A stretch of 64,000 nucleotides of DNA, taken from positions 186,001-250,000 of the forward strand of contig CANLLF010000005.1 of the NCBI GenBank assembly GCA_947491935.1, written 5' to 3'. Origin of the DNA: an uncultured Roseicyclus sp. GTDB taxonomy: Bacteria; Pseudomonadota; Alphaproteobacteria; Rhodobacterales; Rhodobacteraceae. Position 1 is the first letter of the stretch. Each line of letters starts with the position of its first letter. Positions 50,598 to 58,921 of the stretch are shown here, one piece after another. A model generated the notes under the pieces. That model was not told where the DNA came from. It searched no databases and saw nothing but the letters and a program-made list of their open reading frames with translations. The position numbers and the translations under genes are program-made.

Positions 50598-51710
50598 ATG
50601 ACCGGCAACACCATCGTCAACAGCTGGAACGAATGGGACCCACTGCGCCATGTCATCGTAGGCCGCGCCGATGATGGACATATCCCGCCCGAAGAACCCG
50701 CCCTCGACGCCAAGGTCCCCGAAGACAGCGACATGCGCGGCCAGTGGGGCCGCCGCCCGCAAGAGAGTATCGACCGGGCCAATGAGCTGCTCGATACCTT
50801 CGCCAGACAACTCACGGATCGCGGCATCCGCGTCGACCGGCCAACGCCCATCGACCATTCCATGCCCGCCACCACGCCCGACTTCCACACTAACAGCCAG
50901 TTCGGCTGCATGCCGCCCCGCGATGTGTTGCTGACGGTCGGCTCCGAGATCCTCGAAGCCACCATGTCCTATCGCTGCCGCTGGTTCGAATACCTCAACT
51001 ACCGCCCCCTCCTGCAGCGCTACTGGGAGGAGGACCCGAATTTCCGGCACGAGGCCGCGCCCAAGCCGCGCCTGACCGACGCCGATTACCACCCCGATTA
51101 CCTCTCCGACAAAATCGGCGTCGAAAAGCGCCTGCAATGGGCCGAGGAAAAGCACTTCGTCACCACCGAAGAAGAGCCCCTCTTCGACGCCGCCGATGTC
51201 CTGCGCTTTGGCCGCGACCTTGTCGTGCAGCACGGCTTCACCACCAACCTCAAGGGCATCGAATGGCTGCGCCGCCACTTCCCCGATCACCGCGTGCACG
51301 CCGTCAACTTCCCCGGTGACCCCTACCCGATCCATATCGACGCCACCTTCACGCCGCTGCGCCCCGGCCTGATCCTCAACAACCCTCAGCGTCGCCTGCC
51401 CGACGATCAACGCGCCCTATTCGAAAAGAACGATTGGGAGATCGTCGACGCCGCGCAACCGGCCCACAACGCGCCGCCACCGCTCTGCTATTCCTCCACC
51501 TGGCTCAGCATGAACGTGCTGGTGCTCGACCCCAAAACCGTTTGTGTCGAGGCGTCCGAGGTCTACCAGATGGAACAGATGGACACGCTCGGCATGGAGG
51601 TCATCCCCGTCGACCTACGCGACGCCTACGCCTTTGGCGGCGGCCTGCATTGCTGCACGGCGGACGTGTATCGTGAAGGTGGGCGTGAAGACTACTTCCC
51701 CAAGCAATAG
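50598..51710 (+). CDS. Amidinotransferase (glycine/inosamine amidinotransferase family)
   Basis: NSWNEWDPLRHVIVGRAD; catalytic FDAADVLRFG, HIDATF, GGGLHCCTADV. Confidence 0.9.
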   Translation: MTGNTIVNSWNEWDPLRHVIVGRADDGHIPPEEPALDAKVPEDSDMRGQWGRRPQESIDRANELLDTFARQLTDRGIRVDRPTPIDHSMPATTPDFHTNSQFGCMPPRDVLLTVGSEILEATMSYRCRWFEYLNYRPLLQRYWEEDPNFRHEAAPKPRLTDADYHPDYLSDKIGVEKRLQWAEEKHFVTTEEEPLFDAADVLRFGRDLVVQHGFTTNLKGIEWLRRHFPDHRVHAVNFPGDPYPIHIDATFTPLRPGLILNNPQRRLPDDQRALFEKNDWEIVDAAQPAHNAPPPLCYSSTWLSMNVLVLDPKTVCVEASEVYQMEQMDTLGMEVIPVDLRDAYAFGGGLHCCTADVYREGGREDYFPKQ

Positions 51711-51820
51711 GTCTCCGCCCCAACGGCTATGGCCCCAACGCCCTCGCCTCTGTTAGCGTCCTCAAGACGGGAAGGCCCCCGGTCTGCCCTGGTTCATTTG
51801 TCTTGAAGGATGCCACGGAT

Positions 51821-52297
51821 ATGCGCACACGGATTACACCCCTTCGACTGCTGGCCACCTTGGTGGCCCTCTGCCTGCCGACCCTTCTGCACGCCGGAGA
51901 GGTGCGCACATTGTCCGGTGCCGCCCACAACGTGACCGTTGGGGTCCGCGCGGCCGCCACGATGCAGATCGCGCGGCACGCCGATGGGGCCTATGGATTG
52001 TCGGGGGGCTTCGACAACGTGAACCTCGCGGGCGATGTCTCCGCCACCGGACATACACCGCGCTATGAGGATGGCACCTCCGCCTGCGCGCCGGGGCACG
52101 AGTGCATCATCTTCACCGGCCAGATCATGCTCGACAGCCGGACGGGCTTCCCGGATGGAACGGTGAGCTCTTTTGACCTGACCCTCGATATTGAAACCGC
52201 CCTGGGCGTCGCAACCGGGGCCTATCGCATCGGGCTCCTGCCCGGTTTCGCCTTCGAGCAATACGGCACGATCACCTTGACCGTCCCCACCAGTTGA
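51821..52297 (+). CDS. Hypothetical secreted protein
   Basis: Clear signal peptide; Thr/Gly-rich beta-like sequence. Confidence 0.65.
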   Translation: MRTRITPLRLLATLVALCLPTLLHAGEVRTLSGAAHNVTVGVRAAATMQIARHADGAYGLSGGFDNVNLAGDVSATGHTPRYEDGTSACAPGHECIIFTGQIMLDSRTGFPDGTVSSFDLTLDIETALGVATGAYRIGLLPGFAFEQYGTITLTVPTS

Positions 52298-52309
52298 TGG
52301 CTCGGCGCT

Positions 52310-53410
52310 TTACAGGGTGCCGCGCCACAGCTGCACCTTCGTCCCGGAATGATCCACCGGCCCCCCGGCCGTCAGCTCCAGCCCGGTCGCCTTTGCCAGC
52401 CCGCCATCACTTGTCACGATCCCGACGCGCCAGCCCGCGAACTTCTCGGCCAGCACCGCCCCCAGCGCCCCATAGAGCCCAAACAACAACTTCCGGTCCC
52501 CGATCCGCCCCCCATAGGGCGGGTTCACCATCACCAGACCGGGCGCCACCCTCTCCGGCGGCTCCAGATCGCTGATCGCCCCGCGCGCAAACGCCACAAC
52601 CTCGCTCACCCCGGCACGTTCGGCATTCGCCAGCGCCCCCCGGATCGCCCCGTCATTGCGGTCAAACCCGAAGAACCGGACACCGGGCGGCGCCCCCTCT
52701 TGCCCATCTTTGTTCTTCAAATATGCAATCCCGTCCGCGCCCAGCGCGCCTCCGCCCGCCATTTGCTCGAACGCAAACCCCCGCGACCGCCCCGGTACCA
52801 ACCCCAGCGCAATCTCGGCGGCTTCCAGAACAAAGGTCCCCGACCCGCACATCGGGTCCACCACCGCCTGGGTCCCATCAAATCCCATCTGTGCCAGAAA
52901 CCCGGCCGCCATCGTTTCCCGCAGCGGGGCCTTGCCCACGAATTCCTTGTGCCCCCGCCGGTGCAGGGCCTCGCCGGTCGTATCGACGCTGATGGTGCAC
53001 AGATCGTCGTCGATCCGCACTTTCACGGTGATTTCACCGTCCCTGGTCACCGGAATGCCGGCCGCTTCCAACCCGCCGGTCACGCGCTGCACGGCGGCCT
53101 TGTTCACGTAGATTTTCGAGCGGCGGCAGACCGCCTCCACCCGCACCGGCACATCCGGGCGCAGCCACTCGGTCCAACTCACCTTCTTGGCGCGTTTATC
53201 AAGCTGCGCCAGATGCACGGCCCGAAACTCCGCGATCCGCAAAAGCACGCGTACCGCACAACGCAGGTAAAGATTGGCCCGCGCCGCCTCCACCAGATCC
53301 CCGTCGCACAGGATCCCACCGGGCACCGCGCGCGGTGCCTCGAACCCAAGCGCGCGCGCCTCGTCCAGAAGGGGGGGCTCAAGTCCGGGAACAGCTGCCA
53401 GGAAGATCAT
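52310..53410 (-). CDS. THUMP-domain RNA methyltransferase (RlmL/YcbY-like)
   Basis: DPMCGSGTFVLEAAEIALG; NPPYGGRIG. Confidence 0.92.
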   Translation of the reverse strand: MIFLAAVPGLEPPLLDEARALGFEAPRAVPGGILCDGDLVEAARANLYLRCAVRVLLRIAEFRAVHLAQLDKRAKKVSWTEWLRPDVPVRVEAVCRRSKIYVNKAAVQRVTGGLEAAGIPVTRDGEITVKVRIDDDLCTISVDTTGEALHRRGHKEFVGKAPLRETMAAGFLAQMGFDGTQAVVDPMCGSGTFVLEAAEIALGLVPGRSRGFAFEQMAGGGALGADGIAYLKNKDGQEGAPPGVRFFGFDRNDGAIRGALANAERAGVSEVVAFARGAISDLEPPERVAPGLVMVNPPYGGRIGDRKLLFGLYGALGAVLAEKFAGWRVGIVTSDGGLAKATGLELTAGGPVDHSGTKVQLWRGTL

Positions 53411-53463
53411 GGCTCAAGCACCTGCCCCACGTCACCGCATGACGCAAGCGTCCAGCCAAAAGA

Positions 53464-53495
53464 AAACGGCCCGCGGGCGATGCCACGGGCCGTTT
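53464..53495 (-). terminator. Intrinsic terminator for VPLPA-CTERM gene
   Basis: AAACGGCCCG / CGGGCCGTTT 10-bp stem with T tract on minus strand. Confidence 0.8.
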
Positions 53496-53517
53496 CGAAT
53501 GTATCAGGTTTGGCCGA

Positions 53518-54216
53518 TCAGGCTGCGCGCCGCTGGCGCCGGCGTGCGACACCGAAGGCAGCAAGACCACCCAGCAACAGAACGGCACCCGCAGGAAGCG
53601 GAACCGGTGCAATCTCGATCCGCGACACCAGGAAGTTGTCGTAGCTGCCACGAGCGCCGATGCCGAAGCTGGTCACCTGACGATCACTGAAGTCAAAGTA
53701 ACCTTCGTCACCGTTGGTATCCGGGAAGAAGAACGGGTTCACGATATCGAACTCTTGTGCTTCCGGATTGGCACCCGGCACATAGAACACAAAGTCATCG
53801 AAACGGTCGACACGCTCGAACACGATCCGCGACAGAAGCATATCAGTGTCGAACGAGAAGATCAGGATATCGTTGTGGCGCGCACCATCGATCTCGCCGT
53901 TGTCACAGATATCCGACTGGAACCGACTGCAGTTGCGGTTGTTCACGCCAATGCCTTCGATGCCTTGCGTGATACGGATATTCGTCTCGTTGTTGAGCGA
54001 AAGGCTCCCCGGCACGGAACCGGTGAACGTATCAGCATGGATCGTGAAGTTGCTCGACGGTCCCGAATAGGGACCGGTCGGATCGCCGGTAATGGACGTA
54101 TCGACCACAACATGGCCAGCTTCATCAGTTTCGAAGTTAATGACATTTGCTTGTGCGGCACCTGCCGCGAATCCCAGCGCGAAAACTGCGCCAGTTACTA
54201 CCTTGAAAATACTCAT
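53518..54216 (-). CDS. VPLPA-CTERM sorted exported protein
   Basis: Signal peptide and C-terminal VPLPAGAVLLLGGLAAFGVARRRQRRAA. Confidence 0.88.
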   Translation of the reverse strand: MSIFKVVTGAVFALGFAAGAAQANVINFETDEAGHVVVDTSITGDPTGPYSGPSSNFTIHADTFTGSVPGSLSLNNETNIRITQGIEGIGVNNRNCSRFQSDICDNGEIDGARHNDILIFSFDTDMLLSRIVFERVDRFDDFVFYVPGANPEAQEFDIVNPFFFPDTNGDEGYFDFSDRQVTSFGIGARGSYDNFLVSRIEIAPVPLPAGAVLLLGGLAAFGVARRRQRRAA

Positions 54217-54234
54217 TTTATCCCCGCACTAGTG

Positions 54235-54259
54235 TTAATAAAGGTTTACGTACGGTTAA
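54235..54259. promoter_or_regulatory. Overlapping CtrA-like sites upstream of VPLPA-CTERM gene
   Basis: TTAA-N7-TTAC (54235-54249) and TTTA-N7-TTAA (54245-54259). Confidence 0.45.
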
Positions 54260-54428
54260 CACCATAAGCAGAATATCGCTCAAGCCCAAGCGAAATATGG
54301 CTGAAACGGTCTGTTTCTCTGCGTCGCAGCGGTCAGATCGACGGCCTTGCACCCACACGCTGCGCTTGCTCTAACCCTTCCCGTATAAGCTGAACTGCCG
54401 GGCGCGTTGCCCAACCCAAGGGGTCCCC

Positions 54429-55721
54429 ATGGTCGACATCGCCACCCGCGTCTGGAACCACAAATGGAAGATCGACCCGATCGTCCGGTCGCTCATCGAC
54501 ACCGATTTCTACAAACTCCTGATGTGCCAGTCGGTGTTCCGCAACAAACCGCACACGCAGGTCCGCTTCTCCCTCATCAACCGCTCCACCCGCATCCCCC
54601 TGGCCGATCTCATCGACGAAGGCGAGTTGCGCGAACAGCTCGACCATATCCGCACTCTGCGCCTGCGCCGGGGCGAAAGCACCTGGATGCGCGGCAACAC
54701 GTTCTACGGCAAACGGCAGATGTTCACGCCGGAATTCATGGACTGGTTCGAAACCCTGCAACTGCCCCCCTACCACCTCGAACGCGTGGGCGACCAATAC
54801 GAGCTCACCTTCGAAGGGTCCTGGCCCGAGGTCATGCTGTGGGAAATCCCCGCGCTCTCCGTCCTCATGGAACTCCGCGGCCGCGCCGTCCTCGACACGA
54901 TGGGCCGGTTCGAGCTTCAGGTCCTCTACGCCCGCGCCATGACCAAGCTCTGGGAAAAGATCGAACGCCTGCAACAAACCCCCGACCTGCGCATCGCCGA
55001 TTTCGGCACGCGCCGCCGCCACTCCTTCCTCTGGCAGGATTGGGCCGTGCAGGCCATGCGCGAGGGCCTCGGCGACAGTTTTGCCGGCACCTCCAACTGC
55101 CTCATCGCCAAGAACCGCGATCTGGAGGCCATCGGCACCAACGCCCACGAACTCCCCATGGTCTACGCCGCCCTTGCCGCCGACGACGCCGCCCTCGCCA
55201 ATGCCCCCTATGACGTGCTCAGCGACTGGCACGAGGAACACGACGGCAACCTCCGCATCATCCTGCCCGACACATACGGCACCACCGGCTTCCTCGAAAA
55301 CGCCCCCGACTGGCTCGCGGGCTGGACCGGCATCCGCATCGACAGCGGTGACCCCGCCACCGGCGCCGAGATCGCCATCAACTGGTGGAAAAGCCGCGGC
55401 GAGGACCCCCGCGAGAAACTGGTGATCTTCTCCGACGGCCTCGACGTCGACAAGATCGAGACCCTGCACAAGCAATTCGCCGGAAGAGTCCGCGTCAGCT
55501 TCGGCTGGGGCACCCTGCTGACGAATGACTTCCGAGGCCTTGTGGACGACGACGCCCTCGCGCCGTTCTCACTGGTCTGCAAAGCCGTGGCAGCGAACGG
55601 GAAGGCGACGGTGAAGCTGAGCGACAACCCCGAGAAGGCCATGGGGCCGGAGGGGGAAATCAAGCGGTATAAGCGGGTGTTTGGGGTTGGTGAGCAGGAA
55701 CGGGTGGAGGTGGTGGTTTAA
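54429..55721 (+). CDS. pncB: Nicotinate phosphoribosyltransferase
   Basis: LIDTDFYKLLMCQSVF; ADFGTRRRHS; GTSNCLIA; RIDSGDP. Confidence 0.96.
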   Translation: MVDIATRVWNHKWKIDPIVRSLIDTDFYKLLMCQSVFRNKPHTQVRFSLINRSTRIPLADLIDEGELREQLDHIRTLRLRRGESTWMRGNTFYGKRQMFTPEFMDWFETLQLPPYHLERVGDQYELTFEGSWPEVMLWEIPALSVLMELRGRAVLDTMGRFELQVLYARAMTKLWEKIERLQQTPDLRIADFGTRRRHSFLWQDWAVQAMREGLGDSFAGTSNCLIAKNRDLEAIGTNAHELPMVYAALAADDAALANAPYDVLSDWHEEHDGNLRIILPDTYGTTGFLENAPDWLAGWTGIRIDSGDPATGAEIAINWWKSRGEDPREKLVIFSDGLDVDKIETLHKQFAGRVRVSFGWGTLLTNDFRGLVDDDALAPFSLVCKAVAANGKATVKLSDNPEKAMGPEGEIKRYKRVFGVGEQERVEVVV

Positions 55722-55825
55722 ACGCCTTAGGTTTTATAGGTCTTTAACTACCACACTGGAAAAGTTGACAGCCATGAAAAGCTTAGTGAATGTGTGCTTA
55801 TCCAGTTCAGTGAAGTACTTTGTGA

Positions 55826-57388
55826 ATGGCAAACGAATGGCACGTTGAGTGGCTGAAAGAGGGAGGGAAACGCTGGAATGCGCGTCGGAAAAAAGTGCAG
55901 TTCATTCCAGACCTCAAGGGAATACGCTTTTACGACCATCTGCCTCGCGATTTTCGGGATGCGCCAAAGACTTCACGATACTTTGAGCGATTTGACCTGT
56001 CTCACTCAGATTTGCAGGGTGCCGATCTTTCGGACCTAAACTTTGCGCGGTCGAACTTTTCAAATGCCAACATGTCTCGTGCGGACCTTCGAAAGTCAAA
56101 CTTCGAAGGATGCAAATTCAGAGGTACTGATCTTACCAATGCTGATGCGACCAGATCTCTTTTTGACGGCGCAGTTTTCGAGAAAGCCACTCTTCTCGAA
56201 ACAATTATTGAAGAAGCCGAATTCTTAGGTGCGGTTGTCATAGAAGTTGCGCAGCCCTTGCAGCAGATCGAATATATGCAGGCGCAAGGCGCATCTGTCT
56301 TCGAGTCGAAAAGTGAATACCAGCGCGTCTCGACGGACGAGAGATTTTCGTCAGCCGCCCACGACCGAGCGCGCTCTATCGATTTCGTCCCGCGTGAAGA
56401 CACTCGGACGGAAAAAGTGAAATATGATGTCTATTTTTGTACTTCTCGAAATCCGATCCTTGAACGCGGCGCGGTGACAGACTTCGGTGACACGATAAGT
56501 GACAAGTTGCACTATGGGCTGAGCGAAGTGATCGTACCGCCAGAAAGCCGCATCGGCTCCATAGGAACGTGGTTGTGGAGAAAGCTTCGAAACAAATCTA
56601 GCTCTGAGCTGCGTATGCAGTCCCTTATTCCTCTAAACGAAGAATTGTATTGGCAACATCTTGTTCGCACGGCCGACAAAATGAAGGAGAAAGCGGCCCC
56701 AACGATCTTTGTTCACGGTTACAATACGAGTTTTCAGGAAGCCGTACTTCGCGCCGCAAAACTAGGACATGACCTTGGAATCGGACAAGGGGTCGGCCTG
56801 TTCAGTTGGCCCTCAAAGGGGAAAACCAATGCTTATGCTGCCGACGAAGCGACTGTAGAGATGAGCAAATACATGCTCGCTGAATTTCTTGAAGGGTTTG
56901 TTGAGAATGGCTCAGATCAGGGCATAAATATCATAGCCCACAGTATGGGTTGTCGTTGTCTAATCGGAGCAATCGAGGTCCTGGCAGGGCGGCAGTCGGC
57001 GGCATTGTCCGGCATCGATCAAGTTGTGTTGGCTGCTGCTGACGTTGACGCGAACATAATGCCCCACTCCGGCGTCCATGCGGCAAACCACTCCGAACGC
57101 CTTACGTCTTATGTTTCCAACAAAGACAAGGCTCTTCAATTATCTGGATGGTTGCATTCCTATCCGCGCGTAGGCCACACGCCACCGACTTTCGTTCTTA
57201 ATGGCATGGATACCATAGTCGTAAACGATTTGGATTTAGGCAGTTTCTCTCACAACTACGTTTCCAGCAGCCGGACCATCCTGACTGATATTTTCAATGT
57301 ATTGAAGCACGGACTTAGTCCGCCAGATCGCCATGGCATTGAAGCTGTACTTGAAGGCGAGCTTGAATACTGGCGGATAAGAAACTAG
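55826..57388 (+). CDS. Pentapeptide-repeat / DUF900-type alpha/beta hydrolase fusion
   Basis: N-term SDLQGADLSDLNFARSNFSNANMSRADLRKSNF repeats; C-term IFVHGYNTSFQEAVLRAAKLGHDL...FSWPSKG...IIAHSMGCR. Confidence 0.88.
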   Translation: MANEWHVEWLKEGGKRWNARRKKVQFIPDLKGIRFYDHLPRDFRDAPKTSRYFERFDLSHSDLQGADLSDLNFARSNFSNANMSRADLRKSNFEGCKFRGTDLTNADATRSLFDGAVFEKATLLETIIEEAEFLGAVVIEVAQPLQQIEYMQAQGASVFESKSEYQRVSTDERFSSAAHDRARSIDFVPREDTRTEKVKYDVYFCTSRNPILERGAVTDFGDTISDKLHYGLSEVIVPPESRIGSIGTWLWRKLRNKSSSELRMQSLIPLNEELYWQHLVRTADKMKEKAAPTIFVHGYNTSFQEAVLRAAKLGHDLGIGQGVGLFSWPSKGKTNAYAADEATVEMSKYMLAEFLEGFVENGSDQGINIIAHSMGCRCLIGAIEVLAGRQSAALSGIDQVVLAAADVDANIMPHSGVHAANHSERLTSYVSNKDKALQLSGWLHSYPRVGHTPPTFVLNGMDTIVVNDLDLGSFSHNYVSSSRTILTDIFNVLKHGLSPPDRHGIEAVLEGELEYWRIRN

Positions 57389-57493
57389 CCGCTTTCCAGG
57401 GTACACTCGCCGCTACTTCACTCACACCACGGTCATCGCCGCGTCGTCCTCGCGGAAGAACTCAACCTGGCTCTCCGAAAAACGCCTGACTCC

Positions 57494-57913
57494 TCAATCC
57501 TCCCCTACTGACCCCCGCAGCGCCTTCACCTCGCCGCGGCGTTTCTTCGCCTCCACCCGCTTGCGCTTCTGGTTCAGCGACACCCGCGTCGGTCGCCGCT
57601 TTTTCGGCGCCACCAAGGCCCGCCGGATCAGCTCCGCCAACCGCTCCCGCGCGATCTCGCGGTTGCGGGCCTGGGAGCGCTCCTCAGAGACCTGGATCAC
57701 CAAGGCCCCCTCCTTCGTCCATCGCCGCCCCGCCAGCCGTCGCAGCCGCGTCTTCACCGGCCCCGGCAGGTTCGGCGAGCGCTCCGCCTCGAACCGCAGT
57801 TCGACCGCCGTATTCACCTTGTTCACATTCTGCCCGCCCGGCCCGCCCGAGCGCACGAAGCTCTCGGTCAGTTCCCAGTCCTCGATGCTGATTTCATCCG
57901 TCACGCGGAGCAT
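57494..57913 (-). CDS. arfB: Peptidyl-tRNA hydrolase ArfB (alternative ribosome rescue)
   Basis: SFVRSGGPGGQNVNKVNTAVELRF GGQ motif and basic C-terminus. Confidence 0.94.
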   Translation of the reverse strand: MLRVTDEISIEDWELTESFVRSGGPGGQNVNKVNTAVELRFEAERSPNLPGPVKTRLRRLAGRRWTKEGALVIQVSEERSQARNREIARERLAELIRRALVAPKKRRPTRVSLNQKRKRVEAKKRRGEVKALRGSVGED

Positions 57914-57984
57914 TTCATTTCACCTGCAAAGATATACCGGAGATATCCCTCAGATATACCGGTTCTATATGGCACATTTTCCAC

Positions 57985-58014
57985 GAAAAAGGGCTGCCCA
58001 AGGTGAGCAGCCCT
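57985..58014 (-). terminator. Intrinsic terminator of the small minus-strand locus
   Basis: AGGGCTGC-tcaccttgg-GCAGCCCT followed by T tract (minus strand). Confidence 0.85.
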
Positions 58015-58086
58015 TTCGAGAAATCAGGAGGTGGGCGCGGTCAGAACCAGCGGCTCACCTGGGGTGGGCTTACGCCCAAGGGTTGC

Positions 58087-58143
58087 CTAAAGGCGCGCTC
58101 CCCAAGTTGTCCCGACACCATTCTCCAATACCTCTCTAGACAC
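58087..58143 (-). CDS. Putative 18-residue peptide MSREVLENGVGTTWGARL with extended Shine-Dalgarno
   Basis: GTG start 7 nt after GGAGG within GAAAGGAGGTGATCCAG (58159-58143), complementary to the 16S 3' end. Confidence 0.45.
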   Translation of the reverse strand: MSREVLENGVGTTWGARL

Positions 58144-58185
58144 TGGATCACCTCCTTTCACTTGGTTGCTGTTGAGGTGATGCTG

Positions 58186-58200
58186 CCACAGATTTTGTGG
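58186..58200. promoter_or_regulatory. Dyad CCACA-N5-TGTGG next to a TTGACA hexamer (58202-58207, minus strand)
   Basis: Perfect 5-bp inverted repeat in spacer of candidate promoter. Confidence 0.4.
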
Positions 58201-58213
58201 ATGTCAAAAGAAA

Positions 58214-58831
58214 TTACGCAGGATGTGCGATAATTCGCTTCGTGATGAGGCGGAACGGAACCAAAGCGATCAAAGCGAGGGCAAGTTTGACACCCCAATC
58301 AGCGATGGCGAGGCTGATCCAGAGCGGCGCGTCCGGCCCCGCGCCCAGGATCGGCAGGACCTCGTTCGCCCAGGCCACATCCCCCGGCAGGATGGCGGTC
58401 AGCGCGCCCGAAAACGCGATGAAGAAGAACAGCGCCGTATCGACAGATGATCCAATTACACTTGAGAAAACAGGGGCTTGCCACCATCTCCCTTGCCGCA
58501 GCCGGTCAAAGATCGCCACGTCCAGAAGCTGCGCCGTCAGGAACGCGATGCCCGAGCCCAGCGCGATCCGCAGCGTCACCAGCGGCCCGAATTCCCCCAT
58601 GATCTGCGTGCCGATCAGCGAACAGGCGACACCGACCAGAAAGCCCGCAAACACAACCCGCCGGGCGGTTGCGGCACCGTAGACGCGGTTCATGATGTCG
58701 GTCACAAGAAACGCCAACGGATAGGTGAACGCGCCCCAGGTCAGCCATTGGCCGAACAGGAATTGCACGAGGATATTCGAGGCGACGACAATGGCCGCCA
58801 TGGCAAGGATGCCGGGCAGGATACGGGTCAT
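58214..58831 (-). CDS. yhhQ: Queuosine precursor transporter (YhhQ/VUT family)
   Basis: ASNILVQFLFGQWLTWGAFTYPLAFLVTDIMNRVYGAATARRVV. Confidence 0.9.
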   Translation of the reverse strand: MTRILPGILAMAAIVVASNILVQFLFGQWLTWGAFTYPLAFLVTDIMNRVYGAATARRVVFAGFLVGVACSLIGTQIMGEFGPLVTLRIALGSGIAFLTAQLLDVAIFDRLRQGRWWQAPVFSSVIGSSVDTALFFFIAFSGALTAILPGDVAWANEVLPILGAGPDAPLWISLAIADWGVKLALALIALVPFRLITKRIIAHPA

Positions 58832-58921
58832 GATGTGTTCCGTTTTGACAAGGTAGTCGGAGACTTGGCCCCAAGGGGCAGGCGCGCCGGATACGCCCGT
58901 TTTCCCTTGGTGTAAAGGGGT

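Noticed and set aside
58143-58159. Fragment of a 16S rRNA gene (matches its 3' end)
   Set aside because: Identity stops at 17 nt and flanking bases do not continue the 16S sequence; better explained as an extended Shine-Dalgarno on the minus strand.
58832-58921. preQ1 riboswitch ahead of yhhQ
   Set aside because: Sequence between yhhQ and the aminotransferase gene lacks a recognisable preQ1 aptamer consensus.
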